DNA of 64,000 nt from positions 20,894,001-20,958,000 of the forward strand of contig CM041465.1 of the NCBI GenBank assembly GCA_023213395.1, written 5' to 3'. A model generated the notes under the pieces. That model did no database searches. It saw nothing but the letters and a program-made list of their open reading frames with translations, and was not told the origin of the DNA. Below, piece after piece: positions 21,400 to 34,782 of this stretch. A program made the translations under genes and the position numbers. The stretch's first letter is position 1. Every line of letters starts with the position of its first letter. This stretch comes from Cycas panzhihuaensis (taxonomy: Eukaryota > Cycadophyta).

Positions 21400-21910
21400 A
21401 AGTTTATTTTCTTGTGTAGTTAGCTTAATTTCTACTTGGATCGAAAAAAGTTAAGCCATTATAACACAATAACCTTTCTTGATTAATTTTTCCATTTGTT
21501 TACAAGATATTAGTTGGCTATTCCTAGGTTTCTCTCCTTAAAGGATGATAGTTATTCCATCTTTCTTATATCTCACAAATAATTCTTCAAGATTCATTTT
21601 AAAAGTTCCCAAAGTTCTTATCCACTAACTTCCTAGAATAATATCTACTCCACCAACATCCAATACATAAAAAAATTCTTTAAGAATGACATCGCCTATT
21701 AAGATTTTAAGGTTTTCCATTATTCCTTGTCTAGATATAACTTAATGCCCCCTAACACTTACTTGAAAAGGTGTTGTTCTAGATGGAAATAGTTTTAAGT
21801 GTTGACTTGATATTTTATTAATAAAATTATGAGTACTTTTGGGATCGATCAAAATCATAATAACTTAGTTTTTAATAAATCCTCATAGTTTAAGCATGTC
21901 AAACCTTATT
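21400..21910 (-). pseudogene. pro: Protease of element I
   Basis: The minus strand reads MILIDPKSTHNFINK (normally IDSGSTHNFI: Asp kept, S-G lost) near 21830-21870. About 170-220 bp on it reads FYVLDVGGVDIILGS-stop-WIRTLG, the classic DVILGMDWL-like end of chromovirus protease. Stops and residue changes make it dead. Confidence 0.85.
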
Positions 21911-22059
21911 AGACCACTCATAGTTAAGAAATACATTTTTAAGATGTCCTCCTCTTAGTTAAATTGGTATTCCCAAATTTCAATAGTATTTTCTTAGCCA
22001 TATTATATATCATCCTCTTCTTTAGTTTCCTCATTTTCTACTACTGGGGATAATTCAAT

Positions 22060-23172
22060 TGTATATAATTAATTTTTTTGACATTTATGACTAGGTATGT
22101 ATTTTTTAGCACACCTTACGCATAGATTCTTTTTCTATAATTCTTCTTGCTTGGCTCTTGTCCTTTGAAGTAATGGTTTAGCTGGTTGAGTAACTATGCT
22201 AGGTACTAGACTAGGTCGTATAGTTGAAGGAGGACTAGAATGAGCATAAGGAGGAATATACTATCTTGTTCTTACTTTTTGTAATTCATTGACATTTCCT
22301 TCCTATATTTTAGAAAGTTGTATTGCCTTATTCAGATTCTGAGGTTCTTGAATTTTGATGTCTACTTGCATCTCCATGGTTAAGTCATCTATATATAATT
22401 GGATAAGTCAATTCATGGGAATGTCTTCTAAAACATAACTTAACTTTGTAAATATTGTATTATATTCTTCTATAGATCCTATTTGTTTTAATCCTTGTAA
22501 CTCACAATAATAATCATGATTAGATATAGTGTCAAACCATTTGATGAATAAATGCACAAATTCTTTTCAAGTTAGAAGTTGAGTTTGAAAAGAGGTTTGT
22601 TCTAGACACTGCCACCATTCACATCCTATCCCATCCATGTGTAGGGTGGCTAATTGAACTTGCTCTACTAGCTCAATCTCCATTAAGCGAAAGTAGTTTT
22701 CCATTTGTTGTATCCACACTCTTGGCTCATGTAATTTTTGCTCTATACTGAAATGTTGTATAGTAATTTTTTCTAACTTTTCCTTTTTCTATGTTTGAAT
22801 ACTTTGTAAGCAATTAAAGTATGCTTGAAAACCCACTATCTTCTATTCTCCAGGAGTTAAATTCTAGTATTCATTAAGATACTTTTTGATAGCCTAATTT
22901 TTAAAATTAATTAGAGATATCTAAGTCCCTAATTGATTTCTTGTAGTTTGATGTCTAATATATGATTGACGACTTATTATTTCATCTTTTAAATCTAGCA
23001 CGACCATATCCTCCTTTCTACTTATTGCTATGATCTTTAGTTCATCCAAAATTTGGTGTAAGGTATGATTGAAGAGAACATTTGATGTTTGAACTACACT
23101 ATGGACTACTTGAGTGATTGGTTTAATGATCTCTTCTTGAATAATGTTGTCTACCATATCTTTTGTATTCAT
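22060..23172 (-). pseudogene. gag: gag of element I
   Basis: The likely start is the ATG at 23172, opening an 83-residue stretch (to 22921) with a helical N-terminus. The middle is broken by stops. Near 22080-22140 the minus strand reads NLCVRCAKKYIPSHKC, the C-x2-C...H-x-C zinc knuckle typical of chromoviruses (C-x-x-C-G-x5-H-x-C form). The protease follows. Confidence 0.75.
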
Positions 23173-24583
23173 TACTTTAATAACTATATATGTGTGATTC
23201 CACTGCTTGACTATAGTATTTAGGTTTATTAAGAAGATAGATAGTGAATGCTTCTCCTATTAACTTTTTGACTCTTATACTAACTGAACTTCAATACCCT
23301 CCAAATAAGTTTTCTGCCTTTGATTAACCCTACTCGAAGTGACTCGACTGGTTACCTTCATAAAATAGAATGTCAAAATTAATTCGGCATTCAATATTAA
23401 GGGATAAATTGAATGAATAGAATAGTTTAGAAGGATGTCTACCAATAAACCATCTGATAAGTTGTATAAATTATTAATGAAGGAAACAGTGAAGATAGAT
23501 GGATTAATATAAATAACTTAGCAAAAAAGGTAGTAATATTGAATAGATATAATAAATAACTTATGTAAGTGATAATAAAAATTATATTGTGATTATGAAA
23601 GAAATATATTAAACTCTTTAAATATGATAAGAAAATAATTTTTAATAGTATAAATATATAGCTATTAAAAGACTTATCTGGATGGTTTTAGGGCTATACT
23701 ACCACATAAAGAATATCCTAAGTGGACAAATCTATAGGATGTAGTTAATATGATATATAAGTAAATGCTTAATATATAAATGATGAATCAGGTCAATTCA
23801 AATGTAATTCAGGTGATACTAAATGTATAATAGTATTATGATTAAAATAAGACTACTAAAACCCTATGATAAAATGATTAATAAAAGAAATTGTATTAAT
23901 CTTATTACCATATAAGAATATATATGTTATGATACTATACACTTGATGAATATATAAAAAGTATATTATATATAAGTAAAACACGATGAAATTATGATTA
24001 CTACTTATGTAATATAATAGCTATAACATATATAACATAATATATATACACGAACGCCATTACTGGAGTTGAAGTAATGAATTCACTTCCTAAATCTTTG
24101 AAGATGCAGATGCACAGACGATCGCCCATAAGTAGTGAATACTGAGAAGATGGAATGGTACGAACAAGATGAAACTGACACAGATGGTAACCAATGTTAG
24201 ATGAACAAGATGGAACTAGTGGCATGTAGTTTCTATATTAGGCGAATGGCTTTGAGACAGATGCGTAGGTGTGTAGCTTTAATATTAAGGCTTTAAATGA
24301 CTCTAAGATAAACGTGTAGGTGTATGGCTTTAATATTGAGGAAGCTAGTAGATTACTAATATTCTTATGATTTAAGGTAATAAAGGTGCGTCTGTATGAA
24401 GTGATGGTGAAACGAAACTAAAATAGAGATTTGGCAGTCAAAGATACTAGCTGAATAAACAAAAATATAGCATAGGTTAAGCATAATAACTAGATGGTTG
24501 ATGAACATAACCAACCCTATTAGATAGATGAACAATTGATAATAGAGGATATCAATGGATATAGTCTCAAAAAGAGCAGGAAC
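23173..24583 (-). other. Leader of element I
   Basis: About 1.4 kb of AT-rich sequence between primer site and gag start, without coding signal. A 142-residue open stretch that overlaps the LTR (24365-24793, minus) has no domain and is taken as chance. Confidence 0.6.
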
Positions 24584-24598
24584 GGTGCTCTGATACCA
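24584..24598 (-). promoter_or_regulatory. Primer binding site of element I (initiator Met tRNA)
   Basis: Minus strand TGGTATCAGAGCACC, two bases inside the LTR; an undecayed match to the plant initiator-Met site. Confidence 0.93.
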
Positions 24599-24600
24599 CT

Positions 24601-24836
24601 TGTAACAGACCAATTCCATTATAGAAGATTTTAAGTTGAAGTGTGAGCAAGCACACACTAGTAAATAATCAAATAATTGATTAATATTGAAATGAATAGA
24701 AGTTGATGTTTTCATATTATATTTAGGGCCACATTTATATAAATATGGAGTCCTTTCATAGAATATTATGTTCTTTTGACTACATCCTCTCAAAATAATA
24801 TTTGATTAATCAACCTCTTTAAGGAGGTTTATAACT
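24601..24836 (-). repeat. 5' LTR of element I
   Basis: Starts TGTAACAGACCAATTCC, ends GGTTTATAACT on the plus strand; the last base differs from the partner LTR. The primer site adjoins at its left. Confidence 0.93.
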
Positions 24837-25200
24837 GGCTTCCATAAGAGTAGCTCAGGATCGAGTCTATATATAAAGAATAGAAATGGTGCAATCATTA
24901 TAATAGTAGTATATGTTGATGATATGATCCTCACTAATGATAATGAGGTATCAATATCTGATATAAAGAATCAACTAGAGAACAAGTTTAAAATGATAGG
25001 TTTGGGACTTCTTAATTACTATTTGAGCATCCAGATTGATCAACAAAGCATTGCAATCACCTTGTGCCAAAGCAAATACATTAAAAATTTGCTAATTAAA
25101 TTTCAGATGGACAAATGCAACCCATGCTCCACTTCCATAGAAGTAAATTGTAATCTAACTCTAGATGAAAAGGAACCATGTGTGGATGCCACTCTGTACA
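24837..25200 (+). pseudogene. pol (RT): Reverse transcriptase of element C, C-terminal part
   Basis: After the chromovirus LTR the copia RT resumes: the catalytic VVYVDDMILT (both Asp intact), then LENKFKMIGLGLLNYYLSIQ, QSKYIKNLL and a stop just after DATLYR at about 25204. The motif order continues exactly from the part ending at 18340. Confidence 0.92.
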
Positions 25201-25855
25201 GATAACTTATAAGTAGCCTCATCTATTTCATAGCTACCAAACTTGATATTTTATATGCAATAGATATGATATCAAGATATATGCATGAGCCTAGAATAAA
25301 ACATTGGAATACTACAAAGAAGATTTTGAGATATTTAAAAGGAACATGAGAACTAAAATTAATATTTCCAAAAGGAACATCTTATTAGTTGATAGGCTTC
25401 TATGACTTAGACTGGCCAAGTGACAAAAAACAAAAGAAATCAACTAGTGGACATTATTTCTTTCTAGGCTCAACACCAATTTCCTGGAGTAGCAAAAAAT
25501 AAGCAACTATAACATAGCCATCTATAGAGGTAGAGTATAAATCAATAGTTATTATAATTACTAAAGCAATCTAACTAAGACAACTTTTGGATGACCTAAA
25601 GGACCCTCAAAAGATAACTACTACACTCTACTGTGATAATCAAAGTGCCATCAAGCTCACCAAAAATCTAGTGCTTCATGCTAGGACTAAGCACATTGAG
25701 GTACACCATCATTTTATTCAAGAAAAAGTTTAAAATAAGGAGATAGATCTTGTTTATTATCCAACAAGTGATCAAGTAGCTGATATATTGACAAAGCCTA
25801 TAGGAAAAGATATATTCAAATCTCTTAGAGATAAAATAGGATTAAAAGTATAAAA
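25201..25855 (+). pseudogene. pol (RNase H): RNase H of element C
   Basis: Copia RNase H: YFIATKLDILYAIDMISRYM, a changed DLDWPSD (normally D-x-D-W-A-G), [39 protein letters not shown] and [15 protein letters not shown], ending near QVADILTKPIGKDIF. It has several stops. The polypurine tract and 3' LTR follow at once. Confidence 0.9.
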
Positions 25856-25868
25856 TATTAAGAGAGGG
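25856..25868 (+). promoter_or_regulatory. Polypurine tract of element C
   Basis: ATTAAGAGAGGG directly before the 3' LTR start TGTTAG. Confidence 0.8.
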
Positions 25869-26061
25869 TGTTAGAATGTAATGTTTTATCTAGGGTCTCT
25901 AGAGAATGTCTAGGGTTATAACCAAAGGACACGTGTCCATATGTAATATATCAGTTATAAGGTAATTCAAAAGGGTAACAAACCCTAATTATATATATAC
26001 TTTTATACTCTCAATAAAGACATCAGGAATTCTTTATCTATTTTGAGTCATTAGTCTATCA
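25869..26061 (+). repeat. 3' LTR of element C (193 bp)
   Basis: Begins TGTTAGAATGTAATG and ends TAGTCTATCA; co-linear with the 5' LTR at 14413-14607. Confidence 0.93.
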
Positions 26062-26345
26062 AACTTGGCATCCAAGGCTAGGGCATAAAGGATGCATGAC
26101 AAATATCTATGTCCTCGACCCTTGAATCTTGGGGACCAAGTCCTTAAGTTGGAATACCTTTATGACTGCCTATCTAAATTTTGCCCCAAATGAATAGGCC
26201 CTTTTATTATCCTTGAGAACCTTGACAATGGCAGTTACATAATATCCATGTTAGAGGGTCTCAAGTTTTACAAATCTATAAATGGCAAATTTCTAAAGAA
26301 ATTCTATGGTTGATTCTTTCTCCTCTTGAGTAAAAAGAGGACATG
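26062..26345 (+). pseudogene. pol (INT): Integrase C-terminus of element B, second part
   Basis: Directly after the copia 3' LTR and target duplication, the interrupted reading frame resumes: KARA, then RPLNLGDQVLKLEYL, FCPK-x-IGPFIIL and NGKFLKKFYG. These match the C-terminal beta-barrel (GPY/F-type module) of gypsy integrases. Its continuity with the text ending at 14412 (...YQTN) proves that copia C inserted into this gene. Confidence 0.85.
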
Positions 26346-27953
<1,608 letters not shown>

Positions 27954-28458
27954 AAGCTATAACTATAAAAAGGGGAAAAACTCACCTCCTGAGGTAGTTG
28001 TTATCTCCCTTGCTCTTAGGGTAAATGGTGACCCTCTAGCCTTTGCCTCCTTAGCTCATAAGATCTCTTCCCCTACCACAGCTATAACTACCTCTCCTAT
28101 AGTTGTTAATGCTATATCTATCTCTAGATCAGTATGTTCCTCTCCTTGGTCCTCACATCTCCTAGCTCCAACATTAGGACCCTTGTAGCATCTCCCTCCT
28201 TAGTATCACTATCTTAGTGAATGATATAGTATGGTTGGATCATGTAGTCCTTGATCATAAGAAAATCTAGAGACATCATTATGACTGACCTCTTAACTTG
28301 TGCTAACTCTCCTACACCCATGAATTATGATGACCATCAATGTAGTAAGGGAAAACTGGTATTGGTTGTGGCCCTATCACTAGTCCTACTCCTCAAAAAT
28401 AATAAAAAAACTAATAGTGTAATAGGGAGCTATATGAGAGTCCTCCCCATCCTATGAC

Positions 28459-28996
28459 TCAAATCTCATCAAGCTGAGCTATGAGGTTGGCCACTATTAA
28501 AGTAGCCCAATCAAAGCTTTGTCCTACCTCATAGTGCATAATAGTATCCATATAGCCTCTTAGGAGATCTCTGTAGTTTTGTTTATGGGAGATCCAGAAT
28601 AGAATGGTAAAAAAAATCATCTTCCTCATGTGAGAAATCCCTAATAGCACTATAATCCTAAGTGATAGCCCTCTCTAATCCTAGTAGTTCCTGTTATAGA
28701 AAAACTTAGTTGCCTCTCTATGTGTTACATCCATACTAGGTAGAGTCCCTAACATAGTTGGTGCCCCACCAATAAGGATCCCCATGATCCTCTCAAAGTC
28801 TACCAGGGTAACAATGACATTTCCCACTAGTGGGAGATGGAAGATGTACCTCTGATGATTCTATTGAGAGACAATATCTATTAAAAGAGCTTGTTTTAAG
28901 GTATACTATCATGAACAAACTATCCATAGCAAGTTAAAATAACTTAGTGCCACTTTATCTGAGTGGTCCATCATCTCTATAAATCCTAATATCAAC
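28459..28996 (-). pseudogene. Antisense ORF of element B, plant-mobile-domain-like
   Basis: One minus-strand frame stays coherent for about 175 codons with only a few stops. It includes ALLIDIVSQ, YIFHLPLVGNVIVTLVDFER, IMGILIGGAPT, and in the open part (28459-28650) LLRGYMDTIMHYEVGQSFDW, ATLIVANLIAQLDEI. The pattern 'F-H-L-P-x-G-x-x-x-x-T-L-x-D-x-x-x-(L/M)-G' is that of plant mobile domain/'putative plant transposon protein' families. Tat-lineage elements are known to carry extra ORFs, some antisense, between integrase and 3' LTR, which is exactly this position. A TATA-like TTTATAAAAATTTC lies about 150 bp upstream near 29135. Family assignment is by pattern memory and moderate. Confidence 0.55.
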
Positions 28997-29189
28997 AAAC
29001 CAATGTTCTTATGGTTATATACCATTGTGATATGCTATAAATCATCCATACATCATTTATCAGTCATCTATTACCTTGTGGAACTAAGAGCCTTACCTCA
29101 TAGAAGCTAAAACAATCAAAACTAGTCCAAAATATGAAATTTTTATAAATTTCCTTTTTTTGTCCTCACCAGGTAGATGTACTTGTAGC

Positions 29190-29270
29190 ACCATGAATAT
29201 ATCCATGGGCCCCATAGATTTCTTATATGCCCTGTGGGAATATCTGTGATACCATAGAAAAATCTGTGGT
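29190..29270. repeat. 20-bp periodic repeat block (copy 1)
   Basis: Four units: accatgaatatatccatggg (29190-29209), a 21-base unit (29210-29230), cctgtgggaatatctgtgat (29231-29250), accatagaaaaatctgtggt (29251-29270), then ACTACT. Units are roughly palindromic (ACCATG...CATGGT). Similar blocks occur at 31829, 36394 and 45509, each in the LTR family of element B. Confidence 0.7.
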
Positions 29271-31149
29271 ACTACTAATTTCCCACCAAAAATTTAAAAA
29301 TAATTATTTTTTCTAGTAATGGATAAATGCTTAGTCCATTAGGACCAAGACCTTCTAAAACCCTAGTTTAGCCTCTTACAAGTCCCTAATTGGGGCCTGT
29401 TAAGCTCCTCTACTATTTTAAAAGGGCACAACCTAGCAAAAAATACATAATGAGAAAGATACAAATTGAAAGGTCAGGCTTAGGATCTGTGTACCAAGTC
29501 TAGCCTGGCCACTACCATCTCTTAATGACACCCTCTACATGATAATCTAATGGCTAAACCTCCTCCACCTAGATCACCTCTGAGTAGTAACTTAGAGGTG
29601 GTAGGCTTCTTTCTCCTCCTAATCTCATGGGCAGGTGTAAAAATATATCCTTTTTTTGCCACTTATTCCCCCTTTATTTATTGCCCCCCTCGAGGCTCTG
29701 TGACCTTTCCCCAATTTGATGGAGTCATCTAGATCACCTCATTGATCCTATCCTAGTCCTCTTCAGGGTCTCAACCATTTCTAGCTCGTAAACCCCATTT
29801 TTTCTTAGTTTTTCTAGCATTTATTGCACCCTTTTTACCTCTAATGGGAGCCCTTTTACCTTGATTTTTGCCTACTCAAAGCCCTATCCATGTTTATACT
29901 CTATGGACTTGTTTTGGTGAGTTGACTTTATTTTTCCTATCTATTTTTGACCTGCTTTACTCCCAATGGGATCCAGTCCACTAGTTTAGTCTAACATTAG
30001 CCCTCTACTAACCTTGGATCTTTGTCGATGTGCCTGTTTTCACCATTACCCCTTCCCTTCCATAAGGTGGACCCCTTAAGAGATTAGTAGCCTAGTTATA
30101 TATCTCTCCTATCCTCTTGTGATTATCCATTTAAGTAATCATGATCATCGAGACTCATCATTCTTCATACAAATTATCTTCCTTAATGCATTCTCTTTAA
30201 GAAAGAGTATCTCTCCTTTTTCTAGAGATTCTTAGTATTAGTCTAATCATGGCTCTTCTCATATATATAGATGGTGGTAGTCATGGAAACCCAAGACCTT
30301 TGTCATAGCTTGGATCATCCATGATCCTTCTCGGTATAATTTCATATGTTCTAGGATCTATTTACCTAAGGCCACGAATAATGAAGTAGAGTACACATTC
30401 GTCATTGAGGCACTAACTAATTCACTTTGCTTCTATCATGGTCCTATCATTCTACACCATGACTAGTTTCCTAGTTGACCCAATCCTATTGGGTCCTCTA
30501 CCCCAGGTTGAGGTCCCTTACTTTGATTGCCAGGTCTTTGTTATCCTGCTTCTCCTTAATCAATATTTGATATATTCCTTATAATTGAAACATTGAGGTT
30601 GATAGCTTAGTTGGCTATATTTTTTAGTGTTATCTCTAGCTTTAAGGTAACTCCCTATCTACTTGACAGGTCACCCTTTAAGGACCCTATAAAGGTGGCC
30701 TCCTATATCAACCTTTCATTTCTCTTTACCTTCGAGTAGTGGCCACTAATAAGGCTAAACTATAACAACTAAAACCCCTCTTTATTTGGTTAATATCCTA
30801 CCTTGCTATGATGAGGCATCCTCTCATTTTCCCAAGGAGTCTCTTTGGGATTCCAAACCCTACCCTTAGGGTCATGCTACTTATTTGAAGGTGTGGTTAA
30901 AGGCATCCCCCTTAGTTGCCCCTTCTTTATGTTATTTGTGTGCTTTGGAGTTATAGTCCTATACTTGGAGTTTTTATTTGGTCTTGAGCTTGCCTCCCCC
31001 TTAGCACATGCCTCTTGTCCATGCATCCATTATGACACTCATCACTCACCTTGGTTATCAACATACTAGCTTCTTAGATACCATGGCTATTGATGTTGTT
31101 TGAGTTGATAACATTTACCATCATTCTATGCTCTAGAGCAATGAGGCTC
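29271..31149. other. Element B 3' region, no assigned gene
   Basis: No domain recognised on either strand. The minus strand 29700-30900 is fairly open in one frame with charged residues, like a decayed gag linker, but cannot be named. The segment ends with a purine tract before the LTR. Confidence 0.3.
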
Positions 31150-31165
31150 TACTACTAAGGGGGTA
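31150..31165 (+). promoter_or_regulatory. Polypurine tract of element B
   Basis: ACTACTAAGGGGGTAA immediately before the LTR start TGTTTCTCG. Confidence 0.75.
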
Positions 31166-33722
31166 ATGTTTCTCGCCTACTAAGAATGAATTTAGAGACC
31201 ATCACATAGGTAAGAATAAGTATACTCTATCTTACACTTTTGCTTCCCTTCTTTGTAGCCATTATTTCATGACATGTTTTCTTGACTAATTGGATGTATG
31301 CTGGTTAGGTTTATTTCCTTTGCTTATTCTTGATATCTACCTATGATAACTAGAACTCTAGTCCAATAGCATTATTAAGCCTCTTGTGGTCTCCCAATTG
31401 GTAAGAGGATTATCACATGCTTCTATAACCTAATTTTGGATGAGTTCTGACTTATTTGTACTTCATTATGGCATATTTTTGCTTTTATCTTACCTCATCA
31501 ATGACTTGGTTAGTCTAGGGTAGTTTACCAAGGCTTTTATGGAAATATGCATCTTATTACTTTAATTCCATGAGATTTATTTGTGTATTTTCATTGATTT
31601 TTAGTGGCTAGGCTCTGTCTACACTTTGGCACCTTGATTACTACCATTTTATCAAGTTTTGACTTGATTTTATGGGTTTACTGTGTTCTTTTATTATCTA
31701 GTAGTTTGTAGGGCAACCTAAGATCAATTTGCAAGGCTCTAGGGAAGAGTTATAGGCCCCTAACAGTGAGTTCCTCCCTCATCTTTATCAATATTTATTA
31801 TTTTTATAAATTTTTCCATCTTTATATTACCCCATACTATTTTGTATTTGCCCCACTTTGATTGTTATGCCCTACGGATATATTTATAGTGAAATTGTTA
31901 TAAACTTAAACATGGCGAAAAAATATCTACTTTTGCACTAAATGCACCTTTAACATGTCCCTTAACTTTGAGGCTAGACTAGATTGAGGCCTAGCAGCCA
32001 TGAGAAGAGTTTTAAACACAAAAATCTCATTTTTTGTTACTCATTCATCATTCTACACTTATCATTCAGGTTACTTTTCATTCTTCTCAAGATTTCTTAG
32101 CATAGGATATGAAAATCATAATTTTGGAAAGGAAAAGGAGGCAAATTCTAGATCTTGAAGGCAAGAGGACATCCCTAAGCTATTGCTACAACTAAGGAGG
32201 CCATCACTTCTCATCCAATAATAAAATATTTCACCAAAATGCATTCTTTCAAGGGCTACAAAGGCTCTTAATCAACTAATTTCCTCACTTCCACCATAGC
32301 TTCTTATTTTCAAGTTGGTAAGGTCCACCTATGACTTGTCTCTAATAGAAAATATTTTTATTTTTGCTTCGATTTCCATTATTTACCATGTATTTTTCTT
32401 GATATTTTAACCTAGAGATAATAATCCATACTCTTAGCTAAGTCTACCTTGTAAATATTGAATGAAACCATCCTTCCATAAACTACAAAACTTCTATCAT
32501 CATTTGGAGTATTGGTGAAGGGCTTGAATACATCATTGGTTGGTTAGAGGGGATTTGGAAAGGGAAATAGGTCCAAGTTTTGATTTTTAGACCCCCTTTC
32601 CATTGGGTAATCCCCTCCCAACACCTCAAAATGCCCTATTTCATGGTGCATGTACATCCTCCATCGATGTAACATCTCACAACCATGCCATAAGATAAGC
32701 AATCCAATGCTAAATATTGGTATTTTGCATATCACTTTCACCTTCTATTATTTTCCCAAAAAACTCACAAAACTAGGTGATACCCTTTTCCATTTGAGAG
32801 AAAACTACCATATAGGGGCCATGTCATTTTGAGGCACCACCCTACTCTTCATTCCCATTTTCTCTTATTGTTTTGCATGTGAAGATTTTGTGAAATAGTA
32901 TGACAAAATTTGATTTTGATTCTTTAGTTTACAAAAGAATAACAAATATATTGGAAGTGAAAGGCAGGTTTCTTGATTTTGTTTTATAGGTGAAAGACCT
33001 GCTCTTACTTGTAAGGCAACATTCATTGCAAGGTAATTTTGATTAGTGTTTTAGCATCATAATTGGTTTATATTTTTGCTTTATCACTTTCCTTTCCTTT
33101 TTTCACTTTTTGCAACTCTCCATTTGAACTTAGGGAAGGTAAGGAAGCCCCTTTTGTTCCTGATAACATTTGCAACAATAAGAGAGGTTGCACCTCAATA
33201 AGATAAGAGTATGAAGGAGCTATGACAAGATTGTCACCAAGCATCATTAACTAGGTGCACTCCTCCTAAACCCATCCTCTCCTTACTTACTTCTTTTAAG
33301 TTCATCCATTAGTTATTTGTAATAAAAGTGAAAGATTTGTTTGCATGTAGTATATTCATTTACATTCATAGGGAAAGGAAAGGAAATATATATATATATA
33401 TGCTTTCATGTTCTCTCCCTTCTTCTTTATGAAGAGAGCATAGTAGGGAAACATCCCTTCTCTTACTTGTATATGCATGTTGTACATAAAGATAGAAGTG
33501 AAATCTTGAGTTACAAGAGTGTTTCTTCCTCTTTGCATTGAAAAGAAGGCATTGCATAAATTTTATCCCCTCTTTTCTCATCTTGCATACATATATGCAT
33601 ATAGGAACAAAGTTGGGAATCATAGTATGAGTGAAAAGGAAATGTTATATAAGCATAATTATCTCTCTCCTTTGCATCTTTTGAATAGATTTCTTTAGAT
33701 AAAAGGAAAGGAGTGTGAGCCA
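31166..33722 (+). repeat. 3' LTR of element B (family E, about 2.56 kb)
   Basis: Starts TGTTTCTCGCCTACTAAG after a polypurine tract and ends ...GTGTGAGCCA at 33722. The first 33 bases match the LTR at 36897 (read on the minus strand) at about 30 positions; further shared text (ACTC-AGTC-AATGGC-like stretch, GAGCCA end) supports one family. A 20-bp periodic block lies at 31829-31889, with TATA-like GTTATAAACTT just after it. No gene was found; open stretches near 33341-33623 are chance. End coordinate rests on alignment with 34376. Confidence 0.7.
31829..31889. repeat. 20-bp periodic repeat block (copy 2)
   Basis: Three 20-21-base units (accccatactattttgtatt; the next 21 bases; ccctacggatatatttatag). 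The stretch TATGCCCTACGGATATATTT aligns with TATGCCCTGTGGGAATATCT in copy 1, and both are preceded by ATTTTTATAAATTT. Confidence 0.6.
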
Positions 33723-34375
33723 GAAAGTGAGTGATAATAATTTACATACACTATTAAAATAAATATTTTACCTTGTAAACCCTACAATTATATTTTACAT
33801 AAGACATTATACCTCAAAATGAAATGTAATATTAACCTCTCACATAACTAGATAAAATCACAAATAAAACCTTGCATAATAACCCAAACCCTAAGGGTGA
33901 TCCTTTAGGAAAATGTAATCAACCTAAAACCTTTATTTTGTACTTTATTTGCCATCCATACCTCATTTTCCTTTTTTAAAAGGGAATCCTTATCTCTTCC
34001 CTTCCTAACAAGGATAAGAGAGCTTCACCTAGGCTACTCAGTAACCTGAGGATGCTGCCCTATCCATGATCTAAACCTAGCATTTCACCTCAACATTCTT
34101 AACCCTCTAAAGTAGATAAAGGAACATGCATTGTTGTGGGTCCTCAAACCTACATTTTGATGCATAGATACCTTTTGAGGGTAATCTAATCCTCTTTTAC
34201 ACCTCTAGATCCTTGTTCCTTGGCCCTAGTATCCAATTAGAGTGTTGTATTCTTAACTACTCCCTAGAGGCATGCTTTTAGCCATCTCAAAGGGTGCCTG
34301 TAGGGGTTAAAAGAAGCAACTATGCACCTATAAGTAATAGACCTAGGGTATGTGGAGGCCTAAAGAGATGCAGTG
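33723..34375. other. Unassigned spacer between two LTRs
   Basis: About 650 bp between the end of the plus-strand LTR (33722) and the end of the minus-strand LTR (34376). AT-rich, no open frame or known motif. It could be pre-insertion DNA or part of another element. Confidence 0.4.
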
Positions 34376-34782
34376 TGGCTCTTATTTACCCACAAAAGGT
34401 GTCCATATGCCACTTGAGTGTAGATTTGGGACTCGCGTAGCATGTGCTCCCTTCTTCGCATATAAGGACTCTAGATTTGATTAGCAAGTAAATTTATGAG
34501 ATATGGATGGCTTGGCTGCCTCAAATTACCAAGTTGCCTATGCAGGACTTCTCTTAGACTATTATGGAAAATGATTAAAAGACTCCCTTATAGGGGGAAA
34601 GCATAATGAAGAATATAGGTGATGAATGTAGAAAGGGTTTAGGTTATTACTTTGTCTTGTTTAATGTTAAGAGGTAAATGTGTACTCTATTTAGGATTTT
34701 CCATAGTATAGGTTATTCACATGCATGTCATGAAAAGAAGAAACAACCAAGTACTAAAGCAAAAGCAATATAAAGATATATA

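Larger units (their letters stand above)
18341..24836 (-). mobile_element. Element I: chromovirus (Ty3/gypsy with chromodomain) inserted in element C
   Basis: Two 236-bp LTRs (18341-18576 and 24601-24836), a perfect initiator-Met primer site, polypurine tract, and gag, protease, RT, RNase H, integrase and chromodomain relics on the minus strand. The flanking pentamers GGATT (18336-18340) and GGCTT (24837-24841) agree at four of five bases, a decayed target duplication. The LTRs differ at about 27 of 236 positions by eye. It splits the RT gene of element C. Confidence 0.95.
14413..26061 (+). mobile_element. Element C: Ty1/copia retrotransposon with both LTRs, itself interrupted by element I
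   Basis: LTRs at 14413-14607 and 25869-26061, initiator-Met-type primer site, gag, protease, integrase, RT and RNase H in copia order, polypurine tract, and perfect 5-bp target duplication AACTT (14408-14412 and 26062-26066). Without the inserted chromovirus it is about 5.15 kb, normal for copia. By eye the LTRs differ at roughly 20-23 of 194 positions, so it is old. It sits in the integrase of element B. Confidence 0.95.

Noticed and set aside
24365-24793. 142-residue open stretch, the second longest in the window
   Set aside because: It overlaps the LTR and primer site of element I and has no domain; AT-rich noncoding LTR/leader sequence explains it.
28251-28457. 68-residue plus-strand open stretch
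   Set aside because: It lies opposite the continuation of the antisense ORF of element B and has no features of its own.
33341-33623. Overlapping 60-85-residue open stretches on both strands
   Set aside because: Located inside the 3' LTR of element B, without motifs, on both strands at once.
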